Positions 60,111 to 64,000 of a DNA stretch of 64,000 nucleotides are shown here, piece after piece. Source of the stretch: Notolepis coatsorum (lineage: Eukaryota > Chordata > Actinopteri > Aulopiformes > Paralepididae); the NCBI GenBank assembly GCA_963971535.1, contig OZ020585.1, positions 153,328,103 to 153,392,102 of the forward strand. Reading direction: 5' to 3'. A program made the translations under genes and the position numbers. The notes under the pieces are model-generated. The model saw nothing but the letters and a program-made list of their open reading frames with translations, did not search any database and was not told the origin of the DNA. The number at the start of each line of letters is the position of its first letter. The first letter of the stretch is position 1.

Positions 60111-60264
60111 CAGCGGAGGCAGGCTGGGCTGGTGCAGAGGAGGAAGAGAAGAGGAGAAGATCTTTGATCCTCCTTGCTTCCTCAGCGGGGTCCTGCCGTA
60201 GATGTCCAGATGGACCTTTCCTGAAAGAGACATCCTTCCTTCCAGGGAACTTCTTCATTATTGC
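60075..60264 (-). CDS. Candidate exon 1 of the same gene
   Basis: After the acceptor TTTTGCTTTGTACAG, the frame reads AIMKKFPGRKDVSFRKGPSG, HLRQDPAEEARRIKDLLLFS and an Ala/Pro/Ser tail. A donor-like ATGTGAGA lies at about 60056-60063. The Ala/Pro/Gln wording (SAPAQPASA) recurs at the start of the downstream exon, supporting one gene or an internal duplication. No start codon exon is seen upstream. Confidence 0.4.
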
Positions 60265-60330
60265 CTGTACAAAGCAAAACATCATGCATATTATAATTAA
60301 AATCACGTCACGTCTCAGTCCAGCGAAGAG

Positions 60331-60371
60331 ACCAGAGAAAGACTTTCGTCTTGTTTACATCAGGGTCCCCC
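60331..60371 (-). repeat. SINE-like tail, copy 8 (partial)
   Basis: ACCAGAGAAAGACTTTCGTC to GGGTCCCCC. Confidence 0.75.
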
Positions 60372-61494
60372 ATTTTCAATTCATCATAACATGACATACA
60401 TGACATACAGATACAGTACTGCTACATCTATACATTTATGACATACCAGATTTACAAATACAGTACTGTTTGTGATACAAAAAGAGTCTAAAAAAGAGAG
60501 TATATGATAACGTTAGCACACTGTCGATGGCTCATTGATTTAACTGTAGCTACTGTAGCAAGCCAAGTTACTATGGGGGACCCTGATGTAAACAAGACGA
60601 AAGTCTTTCTCTGGTCTGCATCCCCTTAACAATTGTGTATATTGAGCTGTACTGTATTGTACCCATTCTGTAATCTGTTAAATAAAGTTTTCATTAATTC
60701 GTTCATTCACTTACCGATCTTTGTGCAGCTTAGTTCAAGTGTCGAACGAAGTTGGACGTTGCATCTTCATCTGTGATCCTCGAACCGCACGTTTTGCATA
60801 CTGCGATTCGTTTTTTGTTTATCACCGCATAGTTTTTATAACGAAACGCAACAATCCTGGGTAGCATTTTACATTTCGCCGTTCTGAATGAGTGAACTCA
60901 GCTGTAACATTACTTACTGACTGTGGATCGCTCGTGCTATCGTGCAACGTGATTGGTTGTTTCAAAACAAAGTGGATCTGGGAAATGAAGTGTGGATTCG
61001 CGCAAAATGAATTAATATATATACATTTAATAACGTTCATTTTTAATCGTTGGGCATGGGGGCAGGTATCAAGTCTTTTCAAGTCAAGTGAAGTTGCGTA
61101 GCAACAACAGACAAGAAGTTGACTCAGAATAACTCATGTACAAATACCGATATGCCCTACTTTGTTTACTTGTTTATTGCACAATGTCGCTCTATTGGTT
61201 GGATTCTTATTATATATTATTACTATTGTATTATGCACATCGTTGCGGGCAATTTCATTTTATAAATAATAAAAAAATATATATATTAGACACGGTGGGA
61301 TTCAAACCCCGGGCGTCGGCTTGAAAGGAATGGGCATAAACCACTAGACCACGGTACTAGACAAAATATATCCATTATATATCCCTTATAAACAGAGCCC
61401 ACCTGGCACCTCCACTAGCTATCTACACAAAATATACACATTGACTGCTCCATTCGACAGGTTTTAACTGGTTAATTATTTTATTCAGCAACAT
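60337..61494 (-). repeat. Right arm of the 1.15-kb inverted repeat
   Basis: Inverse of 45068-46212. The tRNA-like piece is at 61291-61360. Beyond 61494 similarity stops. Confidence 0.88.
60575..60712 (+). repeat. SINE-like tail, copy 9
   Basis: GGGGGACCCTGATGTAAAC to TTCATTAATTCGTTCATTCA. Confidence 0.8.
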
Positions 61495-62540
61495 TGCTTT
61501 AGACATATGGTATGGTATTTATTTTAGACAACAAAACATACAGATCGTTATACAGTATACTGTGTAGGACGTTGTAGCGTCCGTCTAATGACTTTGCGCC
61601 TCCTGGCGGCATAAAATAGAACAGCAGCCTGGGTTCCTAATTCATTTCAACGACGTGATATCACCGTGCGCGCGTCGCGGCAAAGCTCCCATGAATACTA
61701 AAAGCTTCATCTGTATATCGGTAAAAAAGCCAATATCGAGCATCCCTAATTAGCATACGTGTAGCTGGTTAAGGTCCTAGGGTGAGTTCTGTCCTTGAAG
61801 CATTTGCAATTGAAAAGTCACTACAGTAGGTGCTCTGAGGCGCTGACATCAAGGTGTTTGATACTGGAGTCCTTGCTCCTGCCACAAATACATGTTTATA
61901 TTTTAGAGGTTTGCTTGCTGGGAGCAGATAGTACAACTATAACCAGATGTTAAATCATATGTATGCCTACTACATGGCACACTATGTAGCCAATTTATAT
62001 TTATTATTTGGCTAGATTTTAAAAGTGCATTGTCACTTTTCTAGCTATACCCCATTTGGCTGGACAGTCAAAAAACCTTGAAGCCGCTCTCAGTTTCAGT
62101 GTTAGCGTAGTTAGCGTGGTTAGCCTTCATAGGGCAGTATAGGGACTGCTACAGGGCAGATATTGACAAGAGAGACAAGTCCCAAAGCTTGGTGGATAAA
62201 AGAGAAAGGGGCTTAATGAGCACATACCTGGCTTTACTGGAAATCCTCAGTCCCCACCATCACTGCCTTTTTGGCTTATAACCGGAGCTTTGCTGACATA
62301 CTAAACCCGAGTTAGGAGAGGAGCATTTTGAGTGGTACTGTAAACAAGGTCAAATCCAGTGTGAGCTGTGCAGTAGCGGCTGCTGGATGCTTCGCCACTA
62401 GGGGCGCTATACCAAACATTTTGCAAACATGTACAAGGCACGCATTGGCGAATATTATCACCATTGCCATCGATCAATATATGATCACAGTGAGTCAAAT
62501 GCAACCACGTTTCCAATAGCCCAACGCAAACACGCACAGC
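61495..62540. other. Interval with hAT-like end
   Basis: CCAATATCGAGCATCCCTAA at about 61731-61750 is the inverse of the TAGGGATGCTCGATATTGG terminus of fish hAT elements. Otherwise no gene is seen. Confidence 0.45.
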
Positions 62541-62619
62541 TCTCTCTCTCTCTCTCTCCCTCTCTCTCTCTCTCCCTCTCTCTCTCTCTCCCTCTCTCTC
62601 CCTCTCTCTCTCTCTCTCA
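62541..62619 (+). repeat. (CT)n microsatellite
   Basis: CT tract with periodic CCC interruptions. Confidence 0.95.
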
Positions 62620-62719
62620 GATCGATTCAATAAGAAACACATCCCAGATAGCAAAAAATGAGTGAATCAACGTTGAAATAGGGTTCGGCAGAAATATTGA
62701 TCTATGTTGAAGCTTGACA

Positions 62720-63000
62720 TCGAAATTATACAGATCGTTGTCTATGACTTACATGTTGAATCAACGTTAGGTGTCAACCATAACTGATACTATATCAATG
62801 TTGATTCAACCATCATCTAAATGGTAATCTACATGCACATTTTAGTTGATTTTATATTGAATCAATGTTAGACATCAATGTTTATTCAACCATAATCTAA
62901 ATGGTAATCTACATGCACATTTTAGTTGATTTTATATTGAATCAATGTTAGACATCAATGTTTATTCAACCATAATCTAAATGGTACTCTACTTGTACAT
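62720..63000 (+). repeat. 80-bp tandem repeat, about three units
   Basis: ATTCAACCATMATCTAAATG starts at 62804, 62884 and 62964, an exact 80-base period; units 2 and 3 are nearly identical. An earlier diverged GTTGAATCAACGTTAGGTGT unit precedes them. Confidence 0.92.
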
Positions 63001-63547
63001 TTGTAACTTGTACATCTACTTGTAACTTGTAAAGTTAAGGAATCAATACTGATTAATGTACATTTTACATTAAAATATTGCTGCTGATATGTATACATCA
63101 TAACATTACATGTTTTTTTCCTGCTGTTAAACACACTATTGTTAAATAAATAATAATAAAATTCTTATATGACCATATTTCCAAAAATGTGTGAACAAAA
63201 ATGACAACATGGCTTTAATATGAAAATTTATTTTTTTCTAGGGTCTCATATCATACTTCCAGTGACCATACCTTTTACACACAAAAAAATAACAGACCTT
63301 ATAACAGGCTTTCATTAACAATACATATATAGCCACTGCCAGAATAGTGACACACATATTGGCACACGCATTCATGCACAACGAAGACAAGATTGCGTTG
63401 TCTCAATCATTTTAACTATAAATTTATGAGCTCAAAGTATGAGCTCACTGACTGAAATGTCCAACAAAAAGCATCAATTGTCAAATAATATTGATCACAT
63501 TAACTAGACTAGATGTTTTTGAGGAAATTAGAAAGGGAACAACAACT
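63001..63547. other. Non-coding AT-rich interval
   Basis: No feature recognised. Confidence 0.5.
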
Positions 63548-63926
63548 TAACCCTTGTGTCTGATCAGATTCGTATTTGTTTGATAACTTTGCAGTGATTA
63601 TGTTTGTAGCCAACATAATATGTGGCATAATCTTTTAATTATCTTGTATTTTTTTTTTACTCTTCATAAATTGTTTATTCCACTTCAGCCCGATCATAAC
63701 CACCACATATTCTTTTTTTTGTCATATTGAACAACTCTTTTCAGAAAAGTGGGAGTATTTCATTACAAAAATAATATAAAAAATGGTTATGATCAGGGCT
63801 GAAGTTGAATAAAATATTTATGGAAAAGAAAGTGGGAAATTATTTCAACTTAATCTTTTTATGGAGTTTTTCAATTTAGTCCCATAATAAGAGTATAATA
63901 CTTTAGTTTTCAGACACAAGGGTTAA
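63548..63926. mobile_element. Palindromic TTAA-flanked MITE
   Basis: TTAA on both sides and perfect 13-bp termini CCCTTGTGTCTGA. A second inverted pair inside: CACTTCAGCCCGATCATAAC (about 63680) and GTTATGATCAGGGCTGAAGT (about 63786). 379 bp, no coding. TTAA target and CCCTT ends suit piggyBac or Kolobok. Confidence 0.8.
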
Positions 63927-64000
63927 ATAACAATGGCAGAGGATTTGAATTTAAACACAGTGGAGCTTAGATGATCTACAGTTGTCCACGACTTATCCTC

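Overview
The window reads as a transposon-packed stretch of a teleost fish genome. The evidence is the combination of vertebrate-type BEL/Pao elements, a chromodomain Ty3/Gypsy element of the Sushi kind, CR1/L2-type LINE reverse transcriptases, a DANA/V-SINE-like tRNA SINE, hAT and TTAA-type miniature elements, long dinucleotide arrays, and no bacterial gene organisation. No complete host gene is visible. Two short candidates remain: a C2H2 zinc-finger exon (22774-23049, minus) and a two-exon segment (60264-59238, minus).

1-12774: a nearly intact BEL/Pao retrotransposon on the minus strand (BEL-1). Its two LTRs differ at only about four bases over the shared 1.09 kb. Its polyprotein gene is split by a 1.5 kb LINE (3866-5388). 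Its 5' LTR is split by a 2.46 kb solo LTR of a Gypsy-type element (10091-12552) that carries four minisatellite arrays and a 5-bp target duplication. The primer-binding site is 17 bases of the tRNA-Tyr 3' end. BEL-1 itself landed in a long palindromic element (12775-15393), which also holds a hAT element with a perfect 8-bp duplication.

15.4-30.4 kb: non-coding and repeat-rich. It holds TTAA-flanked miniature elements (one pair in inverted orientation), a DANA-like SINE between two (TG)n tracts, an approximately 2.6 kb non-autonomous DNA element, minisatellites, the zinc-finger fragment and a duplicated tRNA-like repeat with a perfect hairpin.

30.4-44.4 kb: a plus-strand LTR element with long direct repeats (30424-32668 and 43276-44384), a leader with a consensus splice donor, and a Gag-like reading frame with one CCHC knuckle, but no pol or env. 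A minus-strand Sushi-like chromovirus (35337-38488) with an internal deletion sits inside it. That chromovirus shows an 11-base self-priming match in place of a tRNA primer site.

44.4-64 kb: two 1.15 kb inverted arms (45068-46212 and 60337-61494) enclose a second, older BEL element (BEL-2, 46906-54570). BEL-2 has lost its 5' LTR and carries two nonsense codons and a frameshift. Around it lie LINE fragments, nine copies in the window of one short SINE-like tail, a transposase remnant, tandem repeats and a palindromic TTAA element (63548-63926).

The genes do not form a pathway. What the sequence records is the order of nested insertions and the replication signals (primer sites, promoters, polypurine tracts, target duplications) of several retroelement families.
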